A DNA stretch of 64,000 bases from Psychrobacter sp. I-STPA6b. GTDB lineage: Bacteria; Pseudomonadota; Gammaproteobacteria; Pseudomonadales; Moraxellaceae. Under the pieces are notes generated by a model, which made no database searches, was not told the DNA's origin, and saw only the letters and a list, made by a program, of their open reading frames with translations. A program made the position numbers and the translations under genes. Of the stretch, positions 1 through 9,061 are shown one piece after another (within the stretch, counting starts at the first letter, position 1; each line of letters starts with the position of its first letter). Where the stretch lies: positions 1 to 64,000 of the forward strand of contig NZ_VEWM01000063.1 in assembly GCF_020662265.1 (NCBI RefSeq), in the 5' to 3' direction.

Positions 1-26
1 TGTACTAGCTCAAACCTAATCTGACA
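1..26 (+). repeat. Left terminal inverted repeat of the IS
   Basis: It matches the reverse complement of 1183-1208 at 22 of 26 positions; the mismatches are confined to positions 9-12. It lies at the 3' side of the transposase gene. Confidence 0.85.
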
Positions 27-57
27 GTACCCCCAAATTGACGGTCAAGATGTCAGG

Positions 58-1107
58 TTATATTTGAGCTAAATTCTTTTGTGCCCAAACGGATTTACCC
101 TCAGTAAGCGTTTGCATAGGTGTTCTACCACAGCACATCTTACCTTGATGAGTTCTTTCATAATTATAATAAACAAGCCAATCATCTAAATCAGCTTGTA
201 GAGACTCTAGATTATCGTAAATCTTCTTTCGAAAAGCAATTTGATAAAACTCTTGTAAGATAGTCTTATGAAACCGCTCACAAATACCATTGGTTTGCGG
301 GGATTTGGCTTTAGTCTTAGTATGATCTATATCATTGATAGCCAAATAAAGCTCATAATCATGTTGTTCTACCTTACCGCAATACTCAGTACCTCTATCT
401 GTTAATATTCTAAGCATCGGTAACTCATGCTCTTGATAAAACGGCAATACCTTATCATTGAGTAAATCAGCAGCTGTAATCGGTGTTTTGGTATTATATA
501 ACTTAGCATGTGCTACCTTCGAATAAGTATCTACAAAGGTCTGCATATAAACACGTCCAACGCCTTTTAAATGACCGACATAGAAAGTATCTTGTGAGCC
601 TAGGTAGCCTGGATGTGCTGTTTCAATCTCACCAGATGCTTCATCGTCTAGTTTTTTCTTTTCAAGTGCTGATATTTGCTCATCAGATAAGAGGATGCCT
701 TCGGCTTCTACTTTTGCCTCTAATGCCTTTAAACGTTTATTGAAGTTTTCTAGGTTGTGTCTTAACCATATAGAACGTACACCACTGCCTGAAACAAAAA
801 TACCTACTTTTCTAAGTTCATTAGAGGTTCTGTGCTGACCGTGAGCAGGATAGTCTATGGCATGTTGTATGACAGCTTGTTCTGTGGACTCATCAACTCG
901 ATTCTTAAGGTTAGGTACTCGCCTTGATTGATTCACTAATGCGCCTATACCGCCGTTGTCTGCCATTTCTTTATAGCGATAAAAGGTGTCTCGAGAGACC
1001 CCCATTATTTTACAAGCTTTAGAGACGTTACCTAGCTCTTGAGCTAAGTTTAGTAAGCCTGCTCTGTGTTTGATGATTGGATTACTATTTGTGCTAGAAT
1101 GGTTCAT
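58..1107 (-). CDS. IS481-family transposase
   Basis: 349-aa DDE transposase that moves the surrounding element. Residues 15-60 form a helix-turn-helix (VSKACKIMGVSRDTFYRY). The catalytic core follows, with likely acidic residues D173 (SQDTFYVG), D237 (LTDRGTEY) and E277 (PQTNGICERFH); this arrangement and the QTNG-ER block are typical of IS481 and related integrase-fold enzymes. A good ribosome-binding site (AAGGA) lies about 8 bases before the ATG. The frame is open from end to end and all three acidic residues are present, so the copy looks potentially active. I cannot assign an ISfinder name. Confidence 0.92.
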   Translation of the reverse strand: MNHSSTNSNPIIKHRAGLLNLAQELGNVSKACKIMGVSRDTFYRYKEMADNGGIGALVNQSRRVPNLKNRVDESTEQAVIQHAIDYPAHGQHRTSNELRKVGIFVSGSGVRSIWLRHNLENFNKRLKALEAKVEAEGILLSDEQISALEKKKLDDEASGEIETAHPGYLGSQDTFYVGHLKGVGRVYMQTFVDTYSKVAHAKLYNTKTPITAADLLNDKVLPFYQEHELPMLRILTDRGTEYCGKVEQHDYELYLAINDIDHTKTKAKSPQTNGICERFHKTILQEFYQIAFRKKIYDNLESLQADLDDWLVYYNYERTHQGKMCCGRTPMQTLTEGKSVWAQKNLAQI

Positions 1108-1182
1108 GTGTGTTATTCCTTATTTGATAAAGTTTAGACATCTTCATCAATTTGGGTAACACACTCTTTTTTAAAGTGTGAT

Positions 1183-1208
1183 TGTCAGATTAGGTTGAGA
1201 CTAGTACA
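1183..1208 (-). repeat. Right terminal inverted repeat of the IS
   Basis: Partner of 1-26. Read on the minus strand it starts TGTACTAG. It lies upstream of the transposase start and so probably contains or flanks the transposase promoter. Confidence 0.85.
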
Positions 1209-1216
1209 CTATATAC

Positions 1217-1624
1217 CTACCGAGCTACTATCTTTCCTGTCACTCCCAATCCTGAATCACTACCTGAGCGACTACAAGTCACATAATAAAAATGCAACTC
1301 ATCATCGACCCACTCAATATGATGCTTTTCAAACTCAGAATAACGAATATATTTTAGCCATTTCTGTTGCAAATAATCCGCCATAAACTGCATATTAACT
1401 TGTTTAGCAAACTGACAATGCAAAACCAACATACAATCAGGATTATCCAATCGCTCTGCACTCACAAAAAAGCAAATCTTTTCATCACAGACATAAGCAT
1501 TCACATCGATTGCAAAGCCGAGCAAATTATCACCCTGACTTTGACCATAGATTAAATATTGTGAATAACGCAATTGCCGACAAGTCGTATCAACTTGCCA
1601 GCTATTATGATAAGGCTCATTCAT
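1217..1624 (-). CDS. Hypothetical protein downstream of serS
   Basis: 135-aa protein that I do not recognise. It has no signal peptide or membrane segment and is rich in Tyr, His, Cys and Asp, with mixed alpha/beta character. It starts 38 bp after the serS stop on the same strand and is probably co-transcribed with it. The stop codon (1217-1219) lies in chromosomal sequence 8 bp before the IS end, so the insertion did not truncate the reading frame, but it must have replaced whatever lay immediately downstream, including any native terminator. The call as a real gene rests on its length and its position behind serS. Confidence 0.6.
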   Translation of the reverse strand: MNEPYHNSWQVDTTCRQLRYSQYLIYGQSQGDNLLGFAIDVNAYVCDEKICFFVSAERLDNPDCMLVLHCQFAKQVNMQFMADYLQQKWLKYIRYSEFEKHHIEWVDDELHFYYVTCSRSGSDSGLGVTGKIVAR

Positions 1625-1662
1625 TTAATGACCCTTGCTTTATTTTTAAAAAGAATAACTGG

Positions 1663-2946
1663 CTAACCAATCTTCTCTGCTCCACCCATAAATGGACGTA
1701 ATACCTCAGGAATGGTAATACTACCATCTTCATTTTGGTGATTTTCCATCACTGCAAGCAAAGTACGACCTACTGCCAAGCCAGAACCATTTAATGTATG
1801 TGCCAGCTCCGTCTTTTTGCCCTCTTTTACTCGTGTACCCATACGTCGTGCCTGAAAGTCACCACAGTTTGAACAACTAGAGATTTCACGATACGTATCT
1901 TGGCTAGGCAACCATACTTCAATGTCATAGGTCTTTTGCGCACTAAAGCCCATATCACCCGTACATAACTGCACCACACGATATGGTAATTCTAACTGCT
2001 GTAAAATGTACTCCGCCTGCCCCGTCATCGCCTCAAGTAGCTCATCAGACTGAGCCGCCGTTGCAATATTAACCATTTCTACTTTTTCAAACTGATGCTG
2101 ACGAATCAGTCCACGTGTATCACGCCCATGTGAGCCTGCTTCACTACGAAAACAGGGGGTATGTGCAGTAAATTTAAGTGGTAATTCACTGGCTTCCAGA
2201 CGCTCACCTCGTACCAAATTAGTCATGGGTACTTCAGCAGTTGGAATCAGATAAAAGCCCATCTCATCGTTATTCGTATGATTGGTCAGTTTAAATAAAT
2301 CTTCTTCAAATTTTGGCAACTGCCCTGTGCCTTGCAGACTGTCAGAGTTGACAATATACGGCACATAAGTTTCGGTATAGCCATATTTTTGCGTATGCGT
2401 GTTAAGCATAAACTGGATTAATGCTCGGTGCATCTGTGCCAGTTGTCCTTTTAACACATTAAAACGGCTACCAGTAAGTTTTGCTGCTGCCTCAAAGTCT
2501 AATAACCCAAGTTGCTCACCAATATCGGTATGATCTTTGATTGCAAAGTCAAACTTACGTGGCTCACCCCAACGGCGAATCTCAACATTTTCAGACTCAT
2601 CTGCACCCACTGGCACACCCTCAGCAGGTAGATTAGGAATTTGCAGAGCAGCAGTATTGATACGCTCCTGTAGGCTACGCAAATCCTCTTCCGCTTGCTT
2701 AATATCACCACTGATTGCCTGCATCTGCTCTAATAGCTCACTGGCATCTTCACCATTTTTTTTCAGGATACCAACTTGTTTTGCACCAGCATTACGCTTA
2801 GCCTGTAGCTCCTCGGTCTTCACCTGTAAGGATTTACGCTCTGATTCCACTTGTTGCCAAAATGAAGTATCTAGCTCATAACCACGAGCGGCTAAGCGTT
2901 GTTTTAAGGTTTCTAAATCCTGACGTAATAGTTTTGGGTCAATCAT
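1663..2946 (-). CDS. serS: Seryl-tRNA synthetase
   Basis: Class II synthetase that charges tRNA-Ser (and tRNA-Sec where present) in the cytoplasm. The 427-aa product is the usual family length. Residues 1-105 form the long N-terminal coiled-coil arm that grips the tRNA. The catalytic domain contains motif 2 ([15 protein letters not shown], near 266-280) and motif 3 ([16 protein letters not shown], near 387-402). The frame stays open 44 codons further upstream, but that extension encodes a hydrophobic, Ile-rich stretch foreign to SerRS; the ATG giving [10 protein letters not shown] is the conserved family start. The ribosome-binding site is weak. A perfect palindrome lies about 80 bp upstream. 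Confidence 0.97.
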   Translation of the reverse strand: MIDPKLLRQDLETLKQRLAARGYELDTSFWQQVESERKSLQVKTEELQAKRNAGAKQVGILKKNGEDASELLEQMQAISGDIKQAEEDLRSLQERINTAALQIPNLPAEGVPVGADESENVEIRRWGEPRKFDFAIKDHTDIGEQLGLLDFEAAAKLTGSRFNVLKGQLAQMHRALIQFMLNTHTQKYGYTETYVPYIVNSDSLQGTGQLPKFEEDLFKLTNHTNNDEMGFYLIPTAEVPMTNLVRGERLEASELPLKFTAHTPCFRSEAGSHGRDTRGLIRQHQFEKVEMVNIATAAQSDELLEAMTGQAEYILQQLELPYRVVQLCTGDMGFSAQKTYDIEVWLPSQDTYREISSCSNCGDFQARRMGTRVKEGKKTELAHTLNGSGLAVGRTLLAVMENHQNEDGSITIPEVLRPFMGGAEKIG

Positions 2947-3026
2947 AAATTTGCCTACTATAAATTGCTGATAAATAACTATTAATAATTTAATAATAAT
3001 AAAAAAGTGGCTGTAATAAAAAATAA

Positions 3027-3047
3027 TGAGCATACTTAGTATGCTCA
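3027..3047. promoter_or_regulatory. Perfect 21-bp palindrome in the serS leader region
   Basis: Ten-base arms TGAGCATACT and AGTATGCTCA surround a single central T. On the minus strand, the direction of serS, it is followed by a T-rich stretch, so it could fold as a terminator-like or attenuator-like hairpin. As DNA it could instead be an operator between serS and the divergent gene at 3247. A possible extended -10 (TGCTATGAT, minus strand) lies just upstream for serS. The rest of 2947-3246 is AT-rich with no other structure seen. Confidence 0.5.
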
Positions 3048-3246
3048 ACTCTTGACTCACTATCATAGCAAGCCACACTGTTTTTGACTACTTTTACTCC
3101 TTTTTTACTTGCTATTTTTTGCATTGCTTTGGCTAAGTTTATACTTATAGGTTTCATTTAAAGCACGATTTCGGTAAGATACACGCTAATAAACTTTTCT
3201 TATTATTTTTCTTTCATATCATTGATATCTAACACTGAGCATTCTC

Positions 3247-3897
3247 ATGGCATTGTATCCTTACACGCTTCAACCCGTTGCCTTAAACCTAACTGAAACT
3301 GAATTTAAACAAGCACAGCTAGAGCTATTTGAGCAAAGCAACTCCTCCTACGGACTTAACACGCTCAAAACCAAAGAATGGATTGTCATTGCTGTTGTGG
3401 TCGCTCTTGCCATTGCTGGCTTAGTTTTTGTTTCAGGATACTCAACGATTTTATTTTGGGTTATGTTAGTTTTAGTAGTCTTGTATTTGGTTATCCGTAC
3501 CATTGGTATGCGCTGGTATGTCAAGCAAGAGTTTGAAAAACAAATGGCAGAGCAACACATGCCTGAAGAAATGAAAAGCCTAAAATTAGGTGTACAACAG
3601 CATGGTTTAGTAATATCAATGCCTGCGCCCAATGCTGGTGTACAACCTAAAGCCATGCGTGGTATGCAAATGCGAGCCAGTAGTCAACAACAAGCTGTCA
3701 TTCCTTGGAGCGCCATTACCAGTTGGGAAGAAACTGATGACTACCTATTTATGCTATTTGAACTAAAAGGTCAAAAAGGCAGTCAAATCATTCCTAAACG
3801 CTTACAGACACAAAAATTTCCCTTTGACACAGTACGTAAACACCTAAAAGAAGTTGTTCCTACTCGCGGTCTACAAACGGAAAATATCACCCAGTAA
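3247..3897 (+). CDS. YcxB-like membrane protein
   Basis: 216-aa protein with two adjacent membrane helices near residues 45-88 separated by a short turn, a cytoplasmic N-terminal segment and a C-terminal soluble domain. The C-terminal part (LKLGVQQHGLVIS, then VIPWSAITSWEETDDYLFMLF) has the pattern of YcxB-like C-terminal domains, a PH-like fold with an aromatic-rich strand reading about the interface between membrane and cytoplasm. The role of the family is unknown. It stands alone, divergent from serS, and is followed by the dps promoter region. Confidence 0.7.
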   Translation: MALYPYTLQPVALNLTETEFKQAQLELFEQSNSSYGLNTLKTKEWIVIAVVVALAIAGLVFVSGYSTILFWVMLVLVVLYLVIRTIGMRWYVKQEFEKQMAEQHMPEEMKSLKLGVQQHGLVISMPAPNAGVQPKAMRGMQMRASSQQQAVIPWSAITSWEETDDYLFMLFELKGQKGSQIIPKRLQTQKFPFDTVRKHLKEVVPTRGLQTENITQ

Positions 3898-4209
3898 CAG
3901 CACACAGATAGCGATTAAAAAAATATATAGAATTATTATATATGATTTATTTAACTCAACACTGATTTTTTGTTATTATTACACCGTGATTGAGAGATAG
4001 CGATTCATGATAACAATGAGTGAGTGATGGCTTTTAGCAAAGCTATCAAACACAGTGTTGTTGTCAAAATGAGTATCCTAGTTAATATTTAAATAACAGT
4101 ATTTCCACAATACCACTGCACTATTTAGATATAATCCTAGCGATTCTATGAATCATATCAATACTTTAATCAAATGAATTCACACCACATTTACTATAAG
4201 GATAATATT
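3898..4209 (+). promoter_or_regulatory. dps upstream region with probable -10 box
   Basis: 312-bp AT-rich non-coding stretch. A perfect TATAAT at 4130-4135 lies 74 bp before the dps start and is a plausible -10; no good -35 is seen, which would suit activator-dependent or stationary-phase expression as known for dps elsewhere. I could not identify an OxyR or IHF site by eye. Confidence 0.35.
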
Positions 4210-4680
4210 ATGAGTACCAATCAAATTGGTCTAGAAACCAAAGACATGAGCAATGTTATTGAGAAACTTAACGACTTACTATCAAGCTACCACATTTTTT
4301 ATATCAATGTTCGTGGCTACCACTGGAATGTAAAGGGTGAGCATTTCTTCTCACTTCATGTGAAATTTGAAGAGCTATATACTGCCCTACAGTTACAAAT
4401 TGATGAGATTGCAGAGCGTATCTTAACTTTAGGTGGCACACCACTACACGCTTATAGCGACTTTGCTCAACACTCTAGCATCAAAGAAGACAAAAACGTC
4501 TTTGATGGTCGTCAATGTGTTGAAGGTCTAGTAAATGGCTTGCAAGAGCTGATTACTGAACAACGTGCTGTTGCAGAAGCTGCAGAAGCTGTTGAAGACC
4601 AAGGCTCTTCTGACCTAGTAACTGAGTATGTGCAAGAGCAAGAAAAACTTATCTGGATGTATAATGCTTTCTTAGGTTAA
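4210..4680 (+). CDS. dps: Dps-type ferritin-like DNA-protection protein
   Basis: 156-aa four-helix-bundle protein that oxidises and stores iron using hydrogen peroxide, protecting DNA; it normally assembles as a dodecamer. The inter-subunit ferroxidase ligands are recognisable: H38 (YHWNV), H50 (FSLH), E54 where many homologues have Asp, then D65 and E69 (DEIAER). There is no Lys-rich N-terminal tail, so direct DNA binding is less certain than in the E. coli protein. The ATG at 4210 is preferred over an in-frame ATG 12 codons upstream because AAGGAT sits directly before it and the extra residues are unlike the family. A strong terminator follows. Confidence 0.93.
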   Translation: MSTNQIGLETKDMSNVIEKLNDLLSSYHIFYINVRGYHWNVKGEHFFSLHVKFEELYTALQLQIDEIAERILTLGGTPLHAYSDFAQHSSIKEDKNVFDGRQCVEGLVNGLQELITEQRAVAEAAEAVEDQGSSDLVTEYVQEQEKLIWMYNAFLG

Positions 4681-4702
4681 TGAGTGTCCAAATTTAAAGT
4701 AT

Positions 4703-4738
4703 AAAAAAATGCCCATCTTAACAGATGGGCATTTTTTG
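4703..4738. terminator. Bidirectional terminator between dps and the DUF2057 gene
   Basis: Stem TGCCCATCT / AGATGGGCA with a short loop, flanked by A-run and T-run, so it works for both convergent genes. Confidence 0.9.
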
Positions 4739-4773
4739 TAGTGAAAATTTAGAATGAGTATTCTTTTACATCA

Positions 4774-5424
4774 TCATTCTTGTACCCATTGGCGGATTTT
4801 TTCACGCTCTTCTGGAGAAGCTTGTAGCCATAATTGCATAAACTTATCTAATGTGCTGGTGTTATTCACATTTACATTATTAGCCGATGGATTTGATGTT
4901 TCAAGCGCAGCGATGGCTTGCTGATTGGTTGCTTGTGCCTTATTACCACCAAACATACCACCTATTGCACTAGAAATGCCAGATAAGAAACCACCACCTG
5001 AGTTATTAATACTTTCTTGTTGAGCAATGATAGTATTACCTTGCTGGATAGCCAATGTTGGATGCTCAGCATATTCCTTTGCTTCTCGATAAGCTTCTGG
5101 TTGCCCAGGCATGGTTAAACGGTAGGTTTGATTATCTACCAAATCAGCACTCACACTGATATGCCCTGAACGTAAATAATCATGATTATCTCCAGATAGG
5201 TCATAAAGACGATCATATTTTGCAGTAATCACATGCTTACCAGGCTCTAAGGTAAATTCTTTGGTCAGTGGCTGAAACAAACCTTGTTTAACTTCCTGAC
5301 CATTAAGTGCGGTTACCTTAATATTATCATCAACCAATAAAGTCACTGCTGCTTGTGCTGAAACTGTCGTTATCATCGTAGCGATACCAAGTGAAATAGC
5401 GCCGACTAATGTTTGATATTTCAT
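4774..5424 (-). CDS. DUF2057 (YccT-like) periplasmic protein
   Basis: 216-aa exported protein with a clear signal peptide and cleavage expected after AQA (near residue 25). The body matches the DUF2057/UPF0319 pattern: a short beta-rich domain starting LLVDDNIKVTALNG, then EFTLEPGKHVITAKY. A Gly/Asn/Gln-rich linker (about 140-185) leads to a C-terminal helix, DKFMQLWLQASPEEREKIRQW, which resembles a small interaction motif. The E. coli relative YccT has been linked to csgD/curli regulation; the function here is unknown. It is convergent with dps and shares its terminator. Confidence 0.75.
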   Translation of the reverse strand: MKYQTLVGAISLGIATMITTVSAQAAVTLLVDDNIKVTALNGQEVKQGLFQPLTKEFTLEPGKHVITAKYDRLYDLSGDNHDYLRSGHISVSADLVDNQTYRLTMPGQPEAYREAKEYAEHPTLAIQQGNTIIAQQESINNSGGGFLSGISSAIGGMFGGNKAQATNQQAIAALETSNPSANNVNVNNTSTLDKFMQLWLQASPEEREKIRQWVQE

Positions 5425-5530
5425 AAATTATCCTAAAATTTATTATATAAAAACGTTTTGTCCCTAAGTGTAATGACAAAGATAACATATCAACAAAACG
5501 AGGTTGGGGAAAAATAATAAGCAATAATAC

Positions 5531-5546
5531 TAGGGTCTGTTAAATA
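5531..5546 (+). repeat. Solitary IS/MITE-end-like motif (TAGGGTCTGTTAAA)
   Basis: Just after the hda stop codon. It resembles the ends of the 94-bp element at 46986-47079 (GGxTCTGTTGA), but no partner end was found here. It may be a relic or chance. Confidence 0.3.
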
Positions 5547-5557
5547 AAAAGCTGCTT

Positions 5558-6379
5558 TTAAAAATCAAAAGTCATATTATCATCATCAAACTGACTCTTC
5601 TCACGATAATCTGCCTGTATTTCTTGATGAATATCTGCCAGCTCAGCCGTCAAGGTCTGCTCATCAATCAGACGTATCGCCTCACTAATTACTGCTTTTG
5701 ATACATGCGCACGATGTAAGTTTGAGAACATGGGCTGAATAAAGTTCAATATATCTATCATGCCACCAATACGATGAGGACCTTCATTGAGCAAATGCTC
5801 TGTGATTCGCTGGTCAAACTGCCAACCACGCCGGCGCAAGATAGAATTTAGCATTGCCTGCCGATCTTCTATATGGTGTCCTTCTGGCACACGAAAAGCA
5901 GGTGCTTGTATCAACCGAGTTAATAAATCTGGTAACTCAAAAGGTAACTCACTGGCAGGCGTTTGAGCTGCAAAAACCAGCTGACTTTTACCTTCACGGC
6001 TACGATTAATCAAATGAAATATTGCTTCTTGCCATGCCCGACTAAAACGTATCGCTTCTAAATCATCAATAGCAATAATCTCAAAGCTCTCTAAGGATGC
6101 CAAAACGCTCACGTCCGTCTGAATCAATTCACTTAAAGATAAACAAATTGCTTTTCTATCCATCTCTAGATAAGATTCACAAATTGCTGATAGCAAATGT
6201 GATTTACCTGTTGCTGGGCTACCATAAATGTATAACTGTCCAACCAGACCAATATGCAACTGACGTATGGCGTCAATAATCGTCGACCAGCCCGGCCCTG
6301 CAAAATCACTTAGACTTGCATCACGTTTTACATCCAGATTCAGACTAAGCTGAGCATCTACCATATTCAAAGTACTCAT
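5558..6379 (-). CDS. hda: DnaA regulatory inactivator Hda
   Basis: 273-aa AAA+ protein homologous to the DnaA ATPase core. With the DNA-loaded beta clamp it stimulates ATP hydrolysis by DnaA and prevents re-initiation. The N-terminal clamp-binding peptide is present (QLSLNL, residues 10-15), followed by Walker A (GSPATGKS, 53-60), Walker B (IIAIDDLE, 101-108) and a DLLTRL box carrying the presumptive arginine finger. There is no DnaA domain IV. The acidic C-terminal tail (about 35 residues, ending DDDNMTFDF) is longer than in E. coli. It lies downstream of the AI-2E-type permease on the same strand, an arrangement also common in other gammaproteobacteria. Confidence 0.93.
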   Translation of the reverse strand: MSTLNMVDAQLSLNLDVKRDASLSDFAGPGWSTIIDAIRQLHIGLVGQLYIYGSPATGKSHLLSAICESYLEMDRKAICLSLSELIQTDVSVLASLESFEIIAIDDLEAIRFSRAWQEAIFHLINRSREGKSQLVFAAQTPASELPFELPDLLTRLIQAPAFRVPEGHHIEDRQAMLNSILRRRGWQFDQRITEHLLNEGPHRIGGMIDILNFIQPMFSNLHRAHVSKAVISEAIRLIDEQTLTAELADIHQEIQADYREKSQFDDDNMTFDF

Positions 6380-6583
6380 TGTAATAGGTGAGATTGTGTA
6401 ACTATATCAATCCATTATCTCATGGCATATTTCCATTAATACCATGATATATCTATATTCATCCAGTAATCGTAAATAACTAACAGGCAACCAAAAATAT
6501 AACAAACAGCTATTATTCAGGCTTATTTATATCACATTCTTTTACCAAAGACCAAGAGCAAAGCGTAAGTACCTGACCAGCCT

Positions 6584-7690
6584 CTAATCAAATAGTTTTA
6601 GCTGACGCTTTCCCTTATAAAGATCACTCTTCATATATGCTGCATACGCATGCTTAAATAAAACATTTAAGACAGCAGAAACTGGCAAAGCTATCAGCAT
6701 ACCCACAAATCCTAATAAAGCAGCACCTGCTAATACCGAAAAAATAACCCACAATGGAGATAAGCCAATTTTATCGCCCAATAAGAGTGGCTGTAGGATA
6801 TAACCTTCTATCGCCTGCCCTACCATAAATGCACCAATAATCAATCCAAGATATACCCAATCGGCACCAAACTGGAAAATACCAGCGACAATCGCTGCAA
6901 TAAAACCAATACCAAAACCCAGATAAGGAACAAAACTGGCAATACCTGCAATCATCCCAATCGTTAAGCCTAAATCCAGTCCAATTAACTCTAACTGCAC
7001 TGCATAAATAATACCTAACAAAATCATTACCAATAACTGCCCTTTCACAAAAGACATCAATGCTTTATCACAATCTTTGGTAATTTCAAGGATTTTATTA
7101 GCATACTGTTTTGGTAAAGACATTTTCCATTGTTGTAAACGCTTATCCCAGTTGAATAAAAAATAAAAGGTCAAGATGGGTAACAACACAATCATACCTG
7201 CATTGTTCACCAGTGTTAGACCTGAAGTCAGCACTTTTCTCATTAATGACTGCGCATCTTGTACGTCATAGTTTGTACCAAGATACTGTACCATGGTCTC
7301 AGATAACACATGTGATTCTAATAATGGTAGATGCAACCGATTACCACTTTTTCCTTCTACCCATTCTCTAGCAGTATTGTTATACCATGATACTGCGCGT
7401 GGTAAATATTCCCATAATGCCTGCAACTGAACCCATACTGTCGGCACTAACCACCATAAGAACACTAAAACACCAATAGTAATTGCCAAATACACCACAA
7501 TAATTGCTATCCAGCGACGCATATACCGAGATAATCTAGTCACCAGCGGATTTACCAAATATGCCAAAACAAATGCACTAAAAAAAGGAATAATAACTGG
7601 TGTTAATAAGTAAAGAATATACAAACTACACACAATCGCTGTTACAATAAAAGCTCGGCGAAAAAATGGATCAATGGAGCGTATGGGCAT
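6584..7690 (-). CDS. AI-2E/PerM-family membrane transporter
   Basis: 368-aa polytopic membrane protein with about eight hydrophobic segments and a large hydrophilic region after the third (residues about 90-160, as usual in the family). The C-terminal half contains PYLGFGIGFIAAIVAG and VGQAIEGYILQP, hallmark AI-2E transporter motifs. Substrates differ among members (AI-2 export, Na+/H+ exchange, unknown), so none is assigned. It lies 204 bp upstream of hda on the same strand and diverges from purM; PerM-Hda next to PurM-PurN is a known gammaproteobacterial neighbourhood. Confidence 0.88.
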   Translation of the reverse strand: MPIRSIDPFFRRAFIVTAIVCSLYILYLLTPVIIPFFSAFVLAYLVNPLVTRLSRYMRRWIAIIVVYLAITIGVLVFLWWLVPTVWVQLQALWEYLPRAVSWYNNTAREWVEGKSGNRLHLPLLESHVLSETMVQYLGTNYDVQDAQSLMRKVLTSGLTLVNNAGMIVLLPILTFYFLFNWDKRLQQWKMSLPKQYANKILEITKDCDKALMSFVKGQLLVMILLGIIYAVQLELIGLDLGLTIGMIAGIASFVPYLGFGIGFIAAIVAGIFQFGADWVYLGLIIGAFMVGQAIEGYILQPLLLGDKIGLSPLWVIFSVLAGAALLGFVGMLIALPVSAVLNVLFKHAYAAYMKSDLYKGKRQLKLFD

Positions 7691-7988
7691 GCTGACTCTA
7701 CCAATGGTTACGTGTTAAGATTTTAAGAATGTCACATTACCGTAAAAATGCGTTGGTTTTAGTCATTTTTTGTTACTAATTTTTATATAAAACTTCTATA
7801 TAATAAGACAGTTCTATAAAAATCTTTGCTATGCCAGTATTTTACCTATCGTATAATGCATACCAGAACTGCCTCATACATATACCATTTAACATTTTTA
7901 TTGCAGTATTTGCTACTAACACCATGTCATGATAACAAAGCAATCATGACGCTTTTATTTCAAAATCACTAAAAGGTAATCCACTTCT

Positions 7989-9044
7989 ATGACTACCCCC
8001 ACTTCTCTTAGCTACAAAGATGCTGGTGTCGATATTGATGCTGGTGATGCACTCGTTCAACGTATTAAATCAGTCGCTCGTGCCACATCACGTCCAGAAG
8101 TTGTCGGTGGACTGGGTGGTTTTGGTGCATTATGTCGTATTCCCCAAGGTTATCGCTCACCTCTTTTAGTCTCTGGTACAGATGGCGTGGGGACAAAGCT
8201 TAAATTGGCATTGGCTTTACAGATGCATGACACCATTGGCATTGATTTGGTGGCTATGTGTGTTAATGACTTATTGGTTTGTGGTGCTGAGCCCTTATTT
8301 TTCCTTGACTATTACGCCACAGGAAAGCTTGATGTCGATACAGCAACCGCAGTGGTAACAGGTATTGGTGAAGGTTGCCAACAAGCTGGATGCGCCCTTA
8401 TTGGTGGTGAAACTGCAGAAATGCCTGGTATGTATCAAGCAGAAGACTATGACCTTGCTGGATTTTGTGTGGGTGTGGTCGAAGAATCCGAAGTGATTAC
8501 TGGTGAATCTGTTGCTGAAGGTGATGCTCTTATTGCTATTGCTTCTAGTGGCGCACACTCAAATGGTTACTCTTTGATTCGCAAAGTTATTGAAGTTAGT
8601 GGCGTAGATATTACTAACACTGATGAGCAACTAGATGGTGTTCCGTTAGCACAAGCATTAATGGCACCTACCAAAATCTATGTCAAAGCCATCCAAGCAC
8701 TGCAAAAAGCCTTGGGGAATGACAAACTACATGCCATGTCACACATTACTGGGGGTGGACTGACAGAAAACTTGCCACGTGTTTTACCAGAACATCTATC
8801 AGCACAAATTGATAGCCAAAGCTGGCAGATGCCTGAGCTATTTAACTGGCTACAGAAAAACGGTAACATCGCCCAAGCTGAGATGTATCGCACCTTTAAC
8901 TGTGGGGTAGGCTTTGTTGTGATTGTCCCTGCTGACCAAGTGCAGCTTGCGATTGATACACTGACACAAGCTGGGGAAACAGCATGGCAAATTGGTAAAA
9001 TGGTCAGCCGTACAGCAGATACAGATGCTGTTATCTACCGTTAA
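7989..9044 (+). CDS. purM: Phosphoribosylformylglycinamidine cyclo-ligase
   Basis: AIR synthetase, fifth step of de novo purine synthesis: FGAM plus ATP gives AIR. The 351-aa protein has the family landmarks in order: [16 protein letters not shown] at the N-terminus, [23 protein letters not shown], the [15 protein letters not shown] nucleotide loop and [17 protein letters not shown] ribosome-binding site (AAGGT) precedes the ATG. purN starts 17 bp downstream, so the two are an operon. The 298-bp divergent space shared with the permease gene is AT-rich; I saw no recognisable PurR box or riboswitch. Confidence 0.97.
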   Translation: MTTPTSLSYKDAGVDIDAGDALVQRIKSVARATSRPEVVGGLGGFGALCRIPQGYRSPLLVSGTDGVGTKLKLALALQMHDTIGIDLVAMCVNDLLVCGAEPLFFLDYYATGKLDVDTATAVVTGIGEGCQQAGCALIGGETAEMPGMYQAEDYDLAGFCVGVVEESEVITGESVAEGDALIAIASSGAHSNGYSLIRKVIEVSGVDITNTDEQLDGVPLAQALMAPTKIYVKAIQALQKALGNDKLHAMSHITGGGLTENLPRVLPEHLSAQIDSQSWQMPELFNWLQKNGNIAQAEMYRTFNCGVGFVVIVPADQVQLAIDTLTQAGETAWQIGKMVSRTADTDAVIYR

Positions 9045-9061
9045 CTTTAGACCAAACTCTT

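Larger units (their letters stand above)
1..1208 (-). mobile_element. Complete IS481-family insertion sequence
   Basis: The element is bounded by imperfect terminal inverted repeats. Bases 1-26 and the complement of 1183-1208 match at 22 of 26 positions, both beginning TGTACTAG and both ending CTAATCTGACA. A second block shared by both ends (CCCAAATTGA followed by AAGATGTC) lies just inside. One transposase gene fills the interior. The left end is base 1 of the window, so a target duplication cannot be tested. The right end stops 8 bp before the stop codon of the neighbouring gene. Confidence 0.9.

Noticed and set aside
1217..1624. Small gene beside the IS as an insertion-truncated pseudogene
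   Set aside because: Its stop codon lies in chromosomal sequence outside the inverted repeat, so the frame is not cut.
2947..3078. N-terminal extension of SerRS by 44 residues
   Set aside because: The added residues are hydrophobic, unlike any SerRS arm, and the conserved family start is the later ATG.
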